The notes under the pieces were generated by a model, which had not been told where the DNA came from, ran no database searches, and worked only from the letters and a program-made list of their open reading frames with translations. A program made the position numbers and the translations under genes. DNA of 5,717 bases, taken from positions 1-5,717 of the forward strand of contig JAKAYZ010000195.1 of assembly GCA_021816165.1 (NCBI GenBank), read 5' to 3'. Origin of the DNA: Planctomycetota bacterium (lineage in GTDB: Bacteria; Planctomycetota; Phycisphaerae; WQYP01). This document shows positions 4,253 through 5,717 of this stretch, piece after piece (within the stretch, counting starts at the first letter, position 1; each line of letters starts with the position of its first letter).

Positions 4253-5631
4253 ATCAGGAATTGCTGCGAATCATCGATTCAATCGCCCGGGACAAAAATA
4301 TCGAAAAAGATTCGGTATTTACAGATATAGAGGCGGCGTTGATGTCGGCTGCCAAAAAGTTCTACGGTGAAACCGATGACGTCCAATGCAGCATCGATCG
4401 CATGAGTGGCGAAATTGAAGTCCGTAAAAACGGCGTCCTGATTGAATACCGTGAATTTGGCCGCATCGCCGCCCAAACGGCCAAGCAGGTGCTTATCCAA
4501 AAATTACGAGAAGATGAACGCGGCAGCATCATGGATGAGTTCAGCGACCGGAAGGGACAGATCATCACGGGTACCGTTTCGGCCTCGGACGATAAAATCC
4601 CCGTCGTCACTGTGAACTTGGGCCGCTGCGAGGGGTTTCTGCCCCGCAGCGAACAAATCCCCGGCGAAAAATACGATGTGGGGCAGCGTATTCGGGCGTT
4701 GGTGCTCGAGGTGCGTCCGGCCGGCAATCATGTCAAAATCGTTCTCTCGCGTTCGCACCCCGATTTCATCCGGCGGCTGTTTGAAATTGAAGTGCCGGAA
4801 GTGCAGGAAAAAGTAATCGAGATCAAATCGCTGGCGCGTGAGGCAGGGTATCGCACGAAAATTGCCGTCTCGTCCGTGGATTCAAAGGTGGACTGCATCG
4901 GCGCATGCGTTGGGGTGCGCGGCAGCCGCATTAAAAACATCGTTGATGAACTCGGTGGCGAACGTATCGATATCGTTCGCTGGAATGAATCGTCGCAGAT
5001 GTTCATTGTTAACGCCCTGAAACCCGCCGAAATAGTTAATATTTTCCGTAGCTATGAACTTGCCCGTGCAGTAGTGATTGTCGATGAGTCCAAACTCTCT
5101 TTGGCGATTGGTAAACGCGGTCAGAATGTCCGTCTTGCCGCCAAACTCACCGGTTGGGAGCTTAGTATCTGCACGCCGGAAGAGCTTGAAGCACACCGCA
5201 ATGATCTGGCGGCCATCACCAGCCAGATCGATAATCTTCCTGAGCACTTTGTAGATCGCCTGCTTGAGTTCGGTATTATTCAGGCGGAAGAAATTGAGGA
5301 AGTCGGGGCCGAGCCGATTGCCAAGACGCTCGACATCCCGCTGGAGAAAGCCGAGCGGATGATTGAAATTGCCCGAGTGTATCTGAAGGAAAAGGCTGCC
5401 TCGGAAAAGAAGCGGGCGCAGGAGCGTGCCGCCAAGGCAGCCGATGATGCGGCTGGCGAAGATGCCATTGAGCCCGTCGCCGCCGAAATTGATGGAGCGG
5501 CTCCTGCTGCCGGGCCGGATGGTACCGGATCTGCCGCTTCAGCCGTGGCGGCCGCCCCGGACGCGGTGACGGATGAGGTTGCGGGAGGTGAAGGCTCATC
5601 AGCCGAGCCTCAGGAGCATGCCTCGACTTGA
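4249..5631 (+). CDS. nusA: Transcription termination/antitermination factor NusA
   Basis: NusA binds RNA polymerase near the RNA exit channel. It promotes pausing and intrinsic termination and takes part in antitermination complexes. The 460-residue product has the full core: an N-terminal RNA-polymerase-binding domain (about 1-100, MNQELLRIIDSIARDK), an S1 domain (about 104-168, with LGRCEGFLPRSEQIPGE), KH1 (about 172-250, GACVGVRGSRI at 218-228) and KH2 (about 255-320, LAIGKRGQNVR at 285-295). Residues about 325-380 form a helical, helix-hairpin-helix-like segment, and about 381-460 is a low-complexity Ala/Glu/Asp-rich tail. It is longer than the compact B. subtilis-type protein and shorter than E. 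coli NusA (495), and I cannot confirm a full acidic-repeat domain. The start at 4249 is chosen by AAGGA and homology. rimP is not upstream; infB may follow beyond the window. The long structured leader with an internal terminator suggests attenuation, possibly by NusA itself. Confidence 0.97.
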   Translation: MNQELLRIIDSIARDKNIEKDSVFTDIEAALMSAAKKFYGETDDVQCSIDRMSGEIEVRKNGVLIEYREFGRIAAQTAKQVLIQKLREDERGSIMDEFSDRKGQIITGTVSASDDKIPVVTVNLGRCEGFLPRSEQIPGEKYDVGQRIRALVLEVRPAGNHVKIVLSRSHPDFIRRLFEIEVPEVQEKVIEIKSLAREAGYRTKIAVSSVDSKVDCIGACVGVRGSRIKNIVDELGGERIDIVRWNESSQMFIVNALKPAEIVNIFRSYELARAVVIVDESKLSLAIGKRGQNVRLAAKLTGWELSICTPEELEAHRNDLAAITSQIDNLPEHFVDRLLEFGIIQAEEIEEVGAEPIAKTLDIPLEKAERMIEIARVYLKEKAASEKKRAQERAAKAADDAAGEDAIEPVAAEIDGAAPAAGPDGTGSAASAVAAAPDAVTDEVAGGEGSSAEPQEHAST

Positions 5632-5717
5632 TGGTGTAATGTGCAGATAGTTTTGGTGGCGTTAACTACCCACGGGTTGGGATGGCTTTAACACAGTGCC
5701 GCTAAAGCGACTAAGAT
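5632..5717 (+). other. Short region after nusA; no terminator seen
   Basis: The 86 nt after the nusA stop contain no hairpin with a T-run, only a 4-bp CCCA/TGGG inverted repeat around 5669-5680. Lack of a terminator is consistent with transcription continuing into a downstream gene, which in most bacteria is infB, but no convincing start codon with a ribosome site is visible before the window ends. Confidence 0.4.

Noticed and set aside
5682..5717. Possible start of infB after nusA (ATG 5682 or GTG 5696)
   Set aside because: The ATG frame stops after seven codons. The GTG frame is open to the window edge but too short to identify and lacks a clear ribosome site, so infB cannot be claimed.

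Overview
The window holds three complete genes, all on the + strand, at moderate-to-high GC. They are a secreted protein with a low-complexity body and a C-terminal TPR-like region (60-1721), a PocR-like/GAF/PP2C (SpoIIE/RsbU-type) protein phosphatase (1813-3621), and the transcription factor NusA (4249-5631). No transposon, CRISPR array, tRNA or rRNA is visible. The long Asn/Ser/Gly/Gln-rich secreted protein ending in a 'FLLAYTYYQTG' TPR-like segment, next to a stand-alone multi-sensor PP2C phosphatase, resembles Planctomycetota (perhaps Phycisphaerae-like) genomes. That placement is an impression from family style, not a proven assignment.

Layout: 1-59 is a short leader with a possible -10 box (7-12) and a near-perfect Shine-Dalgarno (47-55). 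Gene 1 ends at 1721, followed by a 91-nt gap with two small hairpins and no convincing promoter or terminator. The phosphatase gene begins at a TTG codon preceded by AAGGA. Its stop at 3621 is followed by a strong 9-bp hairpin (3652-3674). nusA is preceded by a 627-nt non-coding interval, unusually long. The window stops 86 nt after nusA, so infB, the usual next gene, cannot be confirmed.

The most interesting part is this interval before nusA. A perfect TATAAT (3814-3819) is followed by a run of well-formed hairpins (3843-3871, 3878-3898, 3916-3949, 3961-3992). Then comes a strong intrinsic terminator (4034-4060 plus T6 at 4062-4067), about 180 nt before the nusA start. An upstream segment (4007-4014) can pair over 8 bp with 4032-4039, which overlaps the terminator's 5' arm. 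This gives the mutually exclusive antiterminator/terminator arrangement of an attenuator. An 18-codon ORF (4196-4252) then overlaps the nusA start codon as ATGA. Together this looks like a structured, conditionally terminated nusA leader, possibly sensing termination efficiency or NusA itself. A stand-alone small RNA ending at 4067 is the main alternative.

How the genes work together: no shared pathway is evident. The phosphatase probably belongs to a partner-switching circuit whose kinase and STAS partners lie elsewhere. nusA is a core transcription gene whose long leader suggests its own regulation, separate from the phosphatase.
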